DNA of 64,000 nucleotides from positions 2,356,001 to 2,420,000 of the forward strand of contig NW_027480450.1 of assembly GCF_051401765.1 (NCBI RefSeq), in the 5' to 3' direction. The DNA comes from Calliopsis andreniformis. Its lineage: Eukaryota > Arthropoda > Insecta > Hymenoptera > Andrenidae. The notes beneath the pieces were generated by a model. It was not told where the DNA came from. It worked only from the letters and a program-made list of their open reading frames with translations, and ran no database searches. Below are positions 1 through 10,929 of this stretch, piece after piece (position 1 is the stretch's first letter; each line of letters opens with the position of its first letter). Made by a program: the position numbers and the translations under genes.

Positions 1-428
1 CTCAATCCTCAATCCTCAACCCTCAGTACCCAGTCCTCAAACTTCAATCCTCAACCCTCAGACCTCATCCTCAATCATCAATCCTCAATCCTCAATCCAA
101 GATACTGAATCTTGAATTCTCTATCCTCAATCCTCAATTCTCAATCCTCAACCCTGAATCTTCAATCCTCAGTCCCAAATCCACAATCTTCAATCCTCAT
201 TACTCATTCATCAATCCTCAATCCCCAATCCTCAATCTTCAATCCTCAATACTCAACCTTCGATCCTCAATCCTCAATCATCAATCCTCAATCCTCAATT
301 CTCAATCATCAATCCTCAATCTTCAATACTCAATCCTCAATCCTCAATTCTCAATCGTCAATTCTCAACCATCAATCCTCAATTCTCAATACTCAATAGA
401 ATATCCTGAATTCGCAGGATTCAATACT

Positions 429-672
429 CAAACCTCCATCCTCAACCCTCAGCCCTCATCCTCTATCCTCGATCCTCAATCCTCAGTCATCAATCCTCAA
501 TATGCAATACTCAATCGTCATTCCGCAGTCCGCAATCCTCAATCCTCAATCCTCGTTCCTCAAACCTCCATCCTCAACCCTCAGCCCTCATCCTCTATCC
601 TCGATCCTCAATCCTCAGTCATCAATCCTCAATATGCAATACTCAATCGTCATTCCGCAGTCCTCAATCCTC
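429..672 (+). repeat. 132-bp tandem duplication (copies 429-560 and 561 to about 672)
   Basis: The string CAAACCTCCATCCTC begins at 429 and again at 561, and TATGCAATAC begins at 501 and again at 633, an offset of 132 bp at both points. The copies match over at least 100 bp and then diverge. The offset is not a multiple of seven (18 x 7 + 6), so the duplication was not simple gain of whole heptamers. Confidence 0.9.
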
Positions 673-905
673 AATCTTCTATCCTCAATCCTCAATTCTC
701 TGTCCTCAACCCTCAGCCCTGATCCTCAATCCTCAATCCTCAATCATCAATCCTCAATCCTCAATCCTCAATCTTCAATACTCGGTACTCAATCTTGAAT
801 CCTCAATCCTCAGTCCTCAAACCTCAATTCTGAATCCTCAATCCTGAATCCTCAATCTTCAGCCCTCAGTCCTCAAGAATCAGTTGTCAATCCTCAATCC
901 TCAAT

Positions 906-1050
906 AGAATATTCTCAATTCACAGTTTTCATTACTCAATACTCAATCTGCTATCTTCAAATCTCTATCTACAAACATCAATTCTCATCAGTCAGCCCTC
1001 AACACTCAGTCCTCAATGTCCAATCCTCAATCCTCAATTCACAATCTTCA
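906..1050 (+). repeat. Module family A: first copy, and positions of all copies seen
   Basis: A-type modules have a core of AGAATATCCTCAATTC or a near variant, then CACAGTTTTCAATACTC, then a conserved tail with CACAAACATCAATTCTC and CCTCAACACTCAGTCC. AACAATCAGTTGTC usually lies just upstream. Core starts read by eye: 906, 1994, 2812, 3533, 5336, 5644, 6169, 6987, 7708, 9511, 10091, 12247, 12555, 13080, 13898, 14619, 16422, 17002, 17952, 19078, 21669, 22836, 23745, 25332, 25927, 28987, 29396, 30064, 30473, 31567, 32357, 32952, 33880, 36094, 36444, 37359, 37694, 38407, 38715, 39065, 39743, 40261, 41226, 42085, 42337, 43210, 43406, 44188, 44538, 45216, 45573, 47667, 48094, 49290, 49829, 51260, 51707, 52197, 53001, 53428, 55280, 57417, 58009, 58625, 59219, 59709, 60591, 61856, 62395, 63833. 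The module spans about 150-180 bp including its upstream part. Its function is unknown. Confidence 0.88.
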
Positions 1051-2259
1051 ATCCTCAATCCTCAATCCTCAATCCTCAATCCTCAACCCTCAGTACCCAG
1101 TCCTCAAACTTCAATCCTCAACCCTCAGACCTCATCCTCAATCATCAATCCTCAATCCTCAATCCTCAATCTTCAATCCTCTATACTCAATTTTCAATCC
1201 TGAATCGTCAGTCCTCAAACATCAATTCTGAATCCTCAATGCTAAATCTTCAACCCGTAATCCTCAGTCCTCAATACTCAAACATCAATCCTCAATTCTC
1301 AATACTCAATATAATATCCTGAATTCTCAGGGCTCAAAACTCAATCCTCAATCCTCAACCCTCAGCCCTCATCCTCCATACTCAATCCTCAATCCTCAAT
1401 CCTGAATCCTCATTCCTCAAACCTCAATCCTCAACCCTCAGTCCTCATCCTCAATTCTCAATTCTCAACCCTCAATCCTCAATACTCAATCTTCAACCCT
1501 CAATCCACAGTGCTCAATACTCAAACATCAATCCTCAATTCTCAATACTCAATAGAATATCCTGAGTTCTCCGGCTTCAATACTCAAACCTTAATCCTCA
1601 ACCCTGAGCCCTCATTCTCAATCCTCAATCCTCAGTCCTCCATCCTCAATATTCAATCCTCAATACTCAATCTTCAATCCTCAATCCTCAATCCTCAATC
1701 CTCAATCCTCAATCCTCAGTCATCAATCCTCAATCTTCAATACTCAATCGTCAATCGTCAGTCCTCAATCCTCAATCCTCAATCCTCAATCCTCAACCCT
1801 CACTCTTCAATCCTCAATACCCAATCCTCAATCTTCAATCCTCAATCGTCAAACCTCAACCTTCAATCCTCAATACACAATCTTCGATCCTCAATCTTCA
1901 GTCGTCAAACCTCAATTCTGAATCCTCAATCCTGTACCCTCAATCTTCAGCCCTCAGTTCTGAACAATCAGTTGTCAATCCTCAATCCTCAATAGAAAAT
2001 CCTCAATTCACAGTTTTCAATACTCAATACTCCATCTGCAATCTTCAAATCTCTATGCACAAACGTCAATTCTCATCACTCAACCCTCAACACTCAGTCC
2101 TCAATGTCCAATCCTCAATCCTCAATTCCCAATCTTCAATCCTCAATACTCAATCTTCAATCCTCAATCCTCAATTCTCAATCCTCAATCCTCAATCCTC
2201 AGTCATCAATCCTCAATCTTCAATACTCAATCGTCAATCCTCAATTCTCAATACTGAAT

Positions 2260-2310
2260 AGAATATCCTGAATTCTCAGGATTCAATACTCAAACCTCAA
2301 TCCTCAATCC
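2260..2310 (+). repeat. Module family B: well-preserved copy, and positions of all copies seen
   Basis: B-type modules share the AGAATATCCT core with A but continue GAATTCTCAGGATTC or GAATTCGCAGG, then CAATACTCAAACCTC and CCCTCAGCCCTCATCC. Well-preserved copies hold the inverted repeat ATCCTGA-ATTC-TCAGGAT (here 2265-2282), with an EcoRI site GAATTC across its centre. Core starts read by eye: 398, 1311, 1554, 2260, 3216, 3956, 4410, 6435, 7391, 8131, 8585, 11321, 13346, 14302, 15042, 15496, 20120, 20881, 21265, 22432, 24928, 27835, 31953, 34461, 34873, 35215, 35690, 43805, 46572, 46879, 48458, 50220, 50528, 53791, 54881, 55928, 57018, 58226, 60164, 60864, 62794, 63101. Several have AAAATAT or ATAATAT instead of AGAATAT. 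Confidence 0.88.
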
Positions 2311-4714
2311 TCAGCCCTCATCCTCCATCCTCAATCCTCAATCCTCAATCCTCATTCTTCAATCCTCAATACCCAATCATCAATCTTCAATCCTCAGTCC
2401 TCAATCCTCCATCTTCAATCCTCAATCCTCAATCCTCAGACCTCAAACATCAATACTCAACCCTCAGTCCTCGTCCTCAATCCACAACCCTCAATCCTCA
2501 ATCCTCAACCTTCAATCATCAATATTCAATCTTCAATCCTCAATCCTCAATCCTCAATCCTCAATCCTCAATCCACAATGCTGAATCTCTCAGTCCTCAA
2601 TACTCAATCTTCAATCCTCAATCCTCAATCCTCAATCCTCAATCCTCAATCGTCGAACTTCACTCCTGAATACTCAATCTTCAATCCTCAATCCTCAGTC
2701 CTCAATCCTCAATCCTCCGTCCTCAAACCTCAATTCTGAACCCTCAATCCTGAATCCTCAATCTTCAGACCGCAGTCCTCAACAATCTGTCGTCAATCCT
2801 CAATCCTCAGTAGAATATTCTCAATTCACTGTTTTCAATACTCAATACTCAATCTGCTATCTTCAAATCTCTATCCACAAACATCAATTCTCATCACTCA
2901 GCCCTCAACACTCAGTCCTCAATGTCCAATCCTCAATCCTCAATTCTCAATCTTCAATCCTCAATCCTCAATCCTCAATCCTCAATCCTCAACCCTCAGT
3001 ACCCAGTCCTCAAACTTCAATCCTCAACCCTCAGACCTCATCCTCAATCCTCAATCCTCAATCCTCAAACCTCAATCTTCAATCCTCTATACTCAATTTT
3101 CATTCCTGAATCCTCAGTCCTCAAACATCAATTCTGAATCCTCAATGCTAAATCTTCAACCCGTAATCCTCAGTCCTCAATACTCAAACATCAATTCTCA
3201 ATTCTCAATACTCAATATAATATCCTGAATTCTCAGGGCTCAAAACTCAAACCTCAATCCTCAACCCTCAGCCCTCATCCTCCATACTCAATCCTCAATC
3301 CTCAATCCTCAATCCTCATTCCTCAAACCTCAATCCTCAACCCTCAGTCCTCATCCTCAATTCTCAACCCTCAATCCTCAATACTCAAACTTCAATCCTC
3401 AATAGTCAATCTCCAATCCTCAATCCTCAGTCCTCAAACCTCAATTCTGAACCCTGAATCCTGAATCCTCAATCTTCAGACCGCAGTCCTCAACAATCTG
3501 TCGTCAATCCTCAATCCTCAATAGAATATTCTCAATTCACAGTTTTCAATACTAAATAGTCAATCTGCTATCTTCAAATCTCTATCCACAAACATCAATT
3601 CTCATCACTCAGCCCTCAACACTCAGTCCTCAATGTTCAATCCTCAATCCTCAATTCTCAATCTTCAATCCAAGATACTGAATCTTGAATCCTCAATCCT
3701 CAATCCTCAATTCTCAATCCTCAACCCTGAATCTTCAATCCTCAGTCCCAAATCCTCAATCCTCAATCCTCAACACTCAATCCCCAATCCTCAATCTTCA
3801 ATCCTCAATACTCAATCTTCAATCCTCAATCCTCAATCCTCAATCCTCAATCCTCAATCCTCAATCATCAATCCTCAATCTTCAATACTCAATCCTCAAT
3901 CCTCAATTCTCAATCCTCAATACTCAACCATCAATCCGCAATTTCAATACTCAATAGAATATCCTGAACTCGCATGTTTCAATACTCAAACCCCAATCCT
4001 CAACCCTCACCCCTCATCCTCCATCCTCGATCCTCAATCCTCAATCCTCAATCTTCAATCCTCAATACTCAATCTTCAATCTTCAATACTCAATCCTCAA
4101 TCCTCAATCTTCAATCCTAAATACTCAATCTACAATCCTCAATCGTCAGCTCTCAATCCTCAATCCTGAATCTTCAATCCTCAGTACCAAATCCTCAATC
4201 TTCAATCCTCAATCCTCAATCCTCTATCCTCAATCCCCAATCCTCAATCTTCAATCCTCAATACTGAATCTTCAATCCTCAATCTTCAATCCTCCATCCT
4301 CAATACTCAATCCTCAATCATTAAACCTCAATCTTCAATACTCAATCCTCAATCCTCAATTCTCAATCCTCAGTTCTCAACCATCAATCCTCAAATCTCA
4401 ATACTCAATAGAATATCCTGTATTTGCAGGATTCAATACTCAAACCTCAATCCTCAACACTCAGCCCTCATCCTCTATACTCGATCCTCAATCCTCAATC
4501 CTCAATCTTCAATCCTCATTCCTCAATCCTCAATCCTCAATCCTCAATCCTCAGTCATCAATCCTCAATATTCAATACTCAATCGTCAATCCGCAGTCCT
4601 CAACCCTCAATCCCCAATCCTCGTTCCTCACACCTCATTCCACAACCCTCAGCCCTCATCCTCAGTCCTCAATTCTCAATCCTCAATCCTCATTCCTCAA
4701 CCTTCAATCTTCAA

Positions 4715-4820
4715 TAGTCAATCTCCAATCCTAGAGCCTCAATCCCCAATCCTCAATCCTTAATCCTCAATATTCAACACTCAATCCCCAGTCCTCAATC
4801 TTCAATCCTCAATGCCCAAT
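4715..4820 (+). repeat. CCTAGA-marked variant tract (family D), with the other positions seen
   Basis: This tract reads CAATCTCCAATCCTAGA, then CTCAATCCCCAATCC, CAATCCTTAATCC and CAATCCCCAGTCCTC, and ends near CTCAATGCYCAATC. CCTAGA is rare in the array, so it works as a landmark. Other copies lie near 8905, 11641, 15816, 26710, 27652, 28162, 29666, 30743, 36830, 41632, 46045, 47147, 47283, 48779, 50799, 50877, 54269, 56409, 61345, 63373 and 63450. From about 46 kb onward most copies begin CAAACTCTAATCC instead, a subfamily marker limited to the right end. At 33601 the tract reads CCTAGGTC. Confidence 0.8.
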
Positions 4821-5056
4821 CGAAAATCCTCAATCCTCAGTCCTCAATCCTCAATCCACAATCCTCAAACCACAATCCTCAACCGTCAGCCCTCGCCCTC
4901 AATCCTCAACCCTCAATACTCAACCATCAATACTCAATCTTCAACCACAATCCTCAGTCCTCAGTCCTCAATCCTCAATCCTCAATATTCAACACACAAC
5001 CCTCAACCATCGATTCTCAATACTCAACCATCAATCCCCAATTCTCAATACTCAAT

Positions 5057-5170
5057 AGAACATCCTGAAATCTCATGGTTCAATACTCTATCCACAATAT
5101 ACAATAATCAAATCTCAATCCTCAATCGCAATTCTCAACACTCAATACTCAACACTCAGTCCTCTCTCTT
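5057..5170 (+). repeat. Module family C: first copy, and positions of all copies seen
   Basis: C-type modules begin AGAACATCCTGAAATCTCA (AGAATAT in some), then TGGTTCAATAC, an AT-rich stretch near ACAATATACAATAATCAAA, then AACATCAATTCTCAACACTC and CTCAACACTCAGTCCTC. The left part resembles B and the right part resembles the tail of A, so C looks like a relative of both. Core starts read by eye: 5057, 9232, 11968, 16143, 27023, 28707, 31287, 38127, 39464, 40946, 44937, 49017, 54510, 56647, 61583. A module usually follows about 280 bp downstream as type A (5057 to 5336, 28707 to 28987, 40946 to 41226). Confidence 0.85.
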
Positions 5171-5793
5171 GAATCCTCAATCCTCAATCCTCACTCCTCG
5201 ACCATCAATCTTCAATCCTCAATCCTCAACCCTCAATCCTCAGTCCTCAAACCTCAAACCCGAATCCTCAAACCTGAATCCTCTGTCTTCAGCCCTCAGT
5301 CCTCAACAATCAATCGTAAATCCTCAGTCCTCAACAGAATATCCTCAATTCTCTGTTTTCGATACTCAATCCCCAATCATCAATCTTCATATCTCAATAC
5401 ACAAACATCAATTCTCATCAATCAACCCTCAACACTCAGTCCTCAATCTTCGATCCTCAATCCTCAATACTCAATCTTCAATCCTCAATACTGAACCTTC
5501 AATCCTCAGTCCCAAATCCTCAATCTTCAATCCTCAATCCTCAATCCTCAATCCTCAAACCTCAATTCTGAATCCTCAATCCTGAATCCTCAATCTTCAG
5601 CCCTCAGTCCTCAAGAATCAGTTGTCAATCCTCAATCCTCAATAGAATATTCTCAATTCACAGTTTTCATTACTCAATACTCAATCTGCTATCTTCAAAT
5701 CTCTATCTACAAACATCAATTCTCATCACTCAGCCCTCAACACTCAGTCCTCAATGTCCAATCCTCAATCCTCAATTCACAATCTTCAATCCT

Positions 5794-8700
5794 CAATCCT
5801 CAATCCTCAGTCCTCCATCCTCAATATTCAATCCTCAATACTCAATCTTCAATCCTCAATCCTCAATCCTCAATCCTCAATCCTCAATCCTCAGTCATCA
5901 ATCCTCAATCTTCAATACTCAATCGTCAGTCGTCAGTCCTCAATCCTCAATCCTCAATCCTCAATCCTCAACCCTCACTCTTCAATCCTCAATACCCAAT
6001 CCTCAATCTTCAATCCTCAATCGTCAAACCTCAACCTTCAATCCTCAATACACAATCTTCGATCCTCAATCTTCAGTCGTCAAACCTCAATTCTGAATCC
6101 TCAATCCTGTACCCTCAATCTTCAGCCCTCAGTTCTGAACAATCAGTTGTCAATCCTCAATCCTCAATAGAAAATCCTCAATTCACAGTTTTCAATACTC
6201 AATACTCCATCTGCAATCTTCAAATCTCTATGCACAAACGTCAATTCTCATCACTCAACCCTCAACACTCAGTCCTCAATGTCCAATCCTCAATCCTCAA
6301 TTCCCAATCTTCAATCCTCAATACTCAATCTTCAATCCTCAATCCTCAATTCTCAATCCTCAATCCTCAATCCTCAGTCATCAATCCTCAATCTTCAATA
6401 CTCAATCGTCAATCCTCAATTCTCAATACTGAATAGAATATCCTGAATTCTCAGGATTCAATACTCAAACCTCAATCCTCAATCCTCAGCCCTCATCCTC
6501 CATCCTCAATCCTCAATCCTCAATCCTCATTCTTCAATCCTCAATACCCAATCATCAATCTTCAATCCTCAGTCCTCAATCCTCCATCTTCAATCCTCAA
6601 TCCTCAATCCTCAGACCTCAAACATCAATACTCAACCCTCAGTCCTCGTCCTCAATCCACAACCCTCAATCCTCAATCCTCAACCTTCAATCATCAATAT
6701 TCAATCTTCAATCCTCAATCCTCAATCCTCAATCCTCAATCCTCAATCCACAATGCTGAATCTCTCAGTCCTCAATACTCAATCTTCAATCCTCAATCCT
6801 CAATCCTCAATCCTCAATCCTCAATCGTCGAACTTCACTCCTGAATACTCAATCTTCAATCCTCAATCCTCAGTCCTCAATCCTCAATCCTCCGTCCTCA
6901 AACCTCAATTCTGAACCCTCAATCCTGAATCCTCAATCTTCAGACCGCAGTCCTCAACAATCTGTCGTCAATCCTCAATCCTCAGTAGAATATTCTCAAT
7001 TCACTGTTTTCAATACTCAATACTCAATCTGCTATCTTCAAATCTCTATCCACAAACATCAATTCTCATCACTCAGCCCTCAACACTCAGTCCTCAATGT
7101 CCAATCCTCAATCCTCAATTCTCAATCTTCAATCCTCAATCCTCAATCCTCAATCCTCAATCCTCAACCCTCAGTACCCAGTCCTCAAACTTCAATCCTC
7201 AACCCTCAGACCTCATCCTCAATCCTCAATCCTCAATCCTCAAACCTCAATCTTCAATCCTCTATACTCAATTTTCATTCCTGAATCCTCAGTCCTCAAA
7301 CATCAATTCTGAATCCTCAATGCTAAATCTTCAACCCGTAATCCTCAGTCCTCAATACTCAAACATCAATTCTCAATTCTCAATACTCAATATAATATCC
7401 TGAATTCTCAGGGCTCAAAACTCAAACCTCAATCCTCAACCCTCAGCCCTCATCCTCCATACTCAATCCTCAATCCTCAATCCTCAATCCTCATTCCTCA
7501 AACCTCAATCCTCAACCCTCAGTCCTCATCCTCAATTCTCAACCCTCAATCCTCAATACTCAAACTTCAATCCTCAATAGTCAATCTCCAATCCTCAATC
7601 CTCAGTCCTCAAACCTCAATTCTGAACCCTGAATCCTGAATCCTCAATCTTCAGACCGCAGTCCTCAACAATCTGTCGTCAATCCTCAATCCTCAATAGA
7701 ATATTCTCAATTCACAGTTTTCAATACTAAATAGTCAATCTGCTATCTTCAAATCTCTATCCACAAACATCAATTCTCATCACTCAGCCCTCAACACTCA
7801 GTCCTCAATGTTCAATCCTCAATCCTCAATTCTCAATCTTCAATCCAAGATACTGAATCTTGAATCCTCAATCCTCAATCCTCAATTCTCAATCCTCAAC
7901 CCTGAATCTTCAATCCTCAGTCCCAAATCCTCAATCCTCAATCCTCAACACTCAATCCCCAATCCTCAATCTTCAATCCTCAATACTCAATCTTCAATCC
8001 TCAATCCTCAATCCTCAATCCTCAATCCTCAATCCTCAATCATCAATCCTCAATCTTCAATACTCAATCCTCAATCCTCAATTCTCAATCCTCAATACTC
8101 AACCATCAATCCGCAATTTCAATACTCAATAGAATATCCTGAACTCGCATGTTTCAATACTCAAACCCCAATCCTCAACCCTCACCCCTCATCCTCCATC
8201 CTCGATCCTCAATCCTCAATCCTCAATCTTCAATCCTCAATACTCAATCTTCAATCTTCAATACTCAATCCTCAATCCTCAATCTTCAATCCTAAATACT
8301 CAATCTACAATCCTCAATCGTCAGCTCTCAATCCTCAATCCTGAATCTTCAATCCTCAGTACCAAATCCTCAATCTTCAATCCTCAATCCTCAATCCTCT
8401 ATCCTCAATCCCCAATCCTCAATCTTCAATCCTCAATACTGAATCTTCAATCCTCAATCTTCAATCCTCCATCCTCAATACTCAATCCTCAATCATTAAA
8501 CCTCAATCTTCAATACTCAATCCTCAATCCTCAATTCTCAATCCTCAGTTCTCAACCATCAATCCTCAAATCTCAATACTCAATAGAATATCCTGTATTT
8601 GCAGGATTCAATACTCAAACCTCAATCCTCAACACTCAGCCCTCATCCTCTATACTCGATCCTCAATCCTCAATCCTCAATCTTCAATCCTCATTCCTCA

Positions 8701-9730
8701 ATCCTCAATCCTCAATCCTCAATCCTCAGTCATCAATCCTCAATATTCAATACTCAATCGTCAATCCGCAGTCCTCAACCCTCAAGCCCCAATCCTCGTT
8801 CCTCACACCTCATTCCACAACCCTCAGCCCTCATCCTCAGTCCTCAATTCTCAATCCTCAATCCTCATTCCTCAACCTTCAATCTTCAATAGTCAATCTC
8901 CAATCCTAGAGCCTCAATCCCCAATCCTCAATCCTTAATCCTCAATATTCAACCCTCAATCCCCAGTCCTCAATCTTCAATCCTCAATGCCCAATCGAAA
9001 ATCCTCAATCCTCAGTCCTCAATCCTCAATCCACAATCCTCAAACCACAATCCTCAACCGTCAGCCCTCGCCCTCAATCCTCAACCCTCAATACTCAACC
9101 ATCAATACTCAATCTTCAACCACAATCCTCAGTCCTCAGTCCTCAATCCTCAATCCTCAATATTCAACACACAACCCTCAACCATCGATTCTCAATACTC
9201 AACCATCAATCCCCAATTCTCAATACTCAATAGAACATCCTGAAATCTCATGGTTCAATACTCTATCCACAATATACAATAATCAAATCTCAATCCTCAA
9301 TCGCAATTCTCAACACTCAATACTCAACACTCAGTCCTCTCTCTTGAATCCTCAATCCTCAATCCTCACTCCTCGACCATCAATCTTCAATCCTCAATCC
9401 TCAACCCTCAATCCTCAGTCCTCAAACCTCAAACCCGAATCCTCAAACCTGAATCCTCTGTCTTCAGCCCTCAGTCCTCAACAATCAATCGTAAATCCTC
9501 AGTCCTCAACAGAATATCCTCAATTCTCTGTTTTCGATACTCAATCCCCAATCATCAATCTTCATATCTCAATACACAAACATCAATTCTCATCAATCAA
9601 CCCTCAACACTCAGTCCTCAATCTTCGATCCTCAATCCTCAATACTCAATCTTCAATCCTCAATACTGAACCTTCAATCCTCAGTCCCAAATCCTCAATC
9701 TTCAATCCTCAATCCTCAATCCTCAATCCT
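5794..9730 (+). repeat. Higher-order repeat, 4175-bp offset, copy 2 (partial)
   Basis: This is the matching copy of 1619-5555. It ends near 9730, where copy 1 continues into CTCAAACCTCAATTCTG and this copy continues into CTCAATCCCCAATCC. Private differences seen are G at 8786 (T at 4611) and G at 5929 (A at 1754). The segment lies wholly inside the first 6911-bp unit and is therefore copied again at 12705-16641. Confidence 0.92.
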
Positions 9731-10929
9731 CAATCCCCAATCCTCAATCTTCAATCCTCAATACCCAACCTTCAATCCTCAATCCTCAATCCTCAATCCT
9801 CATTCCTCAATCCCCAATCCTCAATCTTCAATCCTCAATACTCAATCTTCAATCCTCAACCGTCAGTCCTCGTACTCAATCCTCAACCCTCGATACTCAG
9901 TCATCAATACTCAATCTTCAATCCTCAATCCTCAATCCTCAATCCTCAAGCCTCAACCGTCAATCCTCAATCCTCAATCCTCAACCCACAATCCTCTGTC
10001 CTCAAACCTCAAACCAGAATCCTCAATACTGAATCCTCAATCCTCAGCCCTCAGTCCTCAACAATCAGTTGTCAATCCTCAATCCTCAATAGAATATCCT
10101 CAATTCATAGTTTTCAATACTCAATACTCAATCTGCAATCTTCAAATCTCTATCCACAAACATCAATCCTCATCACTCAGCCCTTAACGCTCAGTCCTCA
10201 ACGTTCAATCCTCAATCCTCAATTCTCAATCTTCAATCCTCAATACTGAGTCCTCTATCCTCAATCCCCAATCCTCAATCCTCAATCCTCAATCTTCTAT
10301 CTTCAATCCTCAGTCTTCAATCCTCAATCCTCAATCCTCAATCCTCAATATTCAATCCTCAATCCTCAATCATCAATCCTCAATACTTAATCTTCAATCC
10401 TCATTCCTCAATCCTCAATCCTCAATCCTCTGTCATCAATCCTCAATCTTCAATACTCTATCGTCAATCCTCAGTCCTCAATCCACAATCCTCAATCCTC
10501 GTTCCTCAAACTTCAATCCTCAACCCTCAGCCCTCATTCTCAATCCTCAATCCTCAATCCTCAATCCTCAATATTCAATCCTCAATACTCAATCTTCAAT
10601 CCTCAATCCTCAATCCACAATCCTCAATCCTCTGTCATCAATCCTCAATCTTCAATACTCAATCATCAATCCTCAATCCTCAGTACTCAATCCTCAATTC
10701 TCAATCTTCAATCCTCAATACTGAATCTTCAATCCTCAATCCTCAATCCTCGTCCCTCAAACCTCAATCCTCAATCCTCAAACCTCCGCCCTCATCCTCA
10801 ATCCTCAATCCTCAATCCTCAATCCTCAATCCTCAATCTTCAATCCTCAGTCCTCAAACCTCAATTCTGAATCCTCAATACTCAATCTTCAATCATCAAT
10901 ATTCAATCTTCAGTCCTCAAGCCTCAATC

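Larger units (their letters stand above)
1..1618 (+). repeat. Left-edge heptamer segment before the large duplications
   Basis: Degenerate heptamer repeats with B modules at 398, 1311 and 1554 and an A module at 906. It contains the 132-bp tandem pair described separately. Bases of about 818-1060 reappear almost unchanged at about 5556-5793, where they bridge the two 4175-bp-offset copies. This shows that the large block was made from DNA that still lies at the left of the window. No gene is supported here. Confidence 0.85.
1619..5793 (+). repeat. Higher-order repeat, 4175-bp offset, copy 1
   Basis: From about 1619 the sequence recurs 4175 bp downstream. Landmarks: CAGTCCTCCATCCTC at 1633 and 5808; B modules 2260/6435, 3216/7391, 3956/8131 and 4410/8585; C module 5057/9232. 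The match runs to about 5555, then about 240 bp of left-edge-type sequence (like 818-1060) leads into copy 2. Identity is about 99.9% by eye; one difference is A at 4779 against C at 8954. 4175 is not a multiple of seven. Confidence 0.93.
4019..10929 (+). repeat. 6911-bp tandem duplication, unit 1
   Basis: Unit 1 is followed directly by unit 2. The left junction is marked by TCCATCCTCGATCCTC at 4020 and again at 10931, exactly 6911 bp apart. In 6911 bp I found only five substitutions against unit 2: T4468/G11379, G5929/A12840, T6597/A13508, G8786/T15697 and C9769/T16680. No length difference was seen. Identity is therefore about 99.9%, which means a very recent event, active homogenisation or an assembly duplication. 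The length is 987 heptamers plus 2 bp. Confidence 0.94.

Noticed and set aside
2265..2282. B-module inverted repeat as a rho-independent terminator
   Set aside because: There is no T tract after the stem, no gene precedes it, and the stem is only 7 bp with a low G+C content.
8987..10249. Longest open frames as genes (420 codons here and at 15898-17160; 347 codons at 62333-63376; 313 codons at 43188-44129)
   Set aside because: They are pure translations of the heptamer array, all rotations of S-S-I-L-N-P-Q, with starts and stops set by random point variants. Copies of one block have frames of different lengths (257 and 420 codons) just because the block ends differ. No domain, signal peptide or ribosome-binding site is seen.
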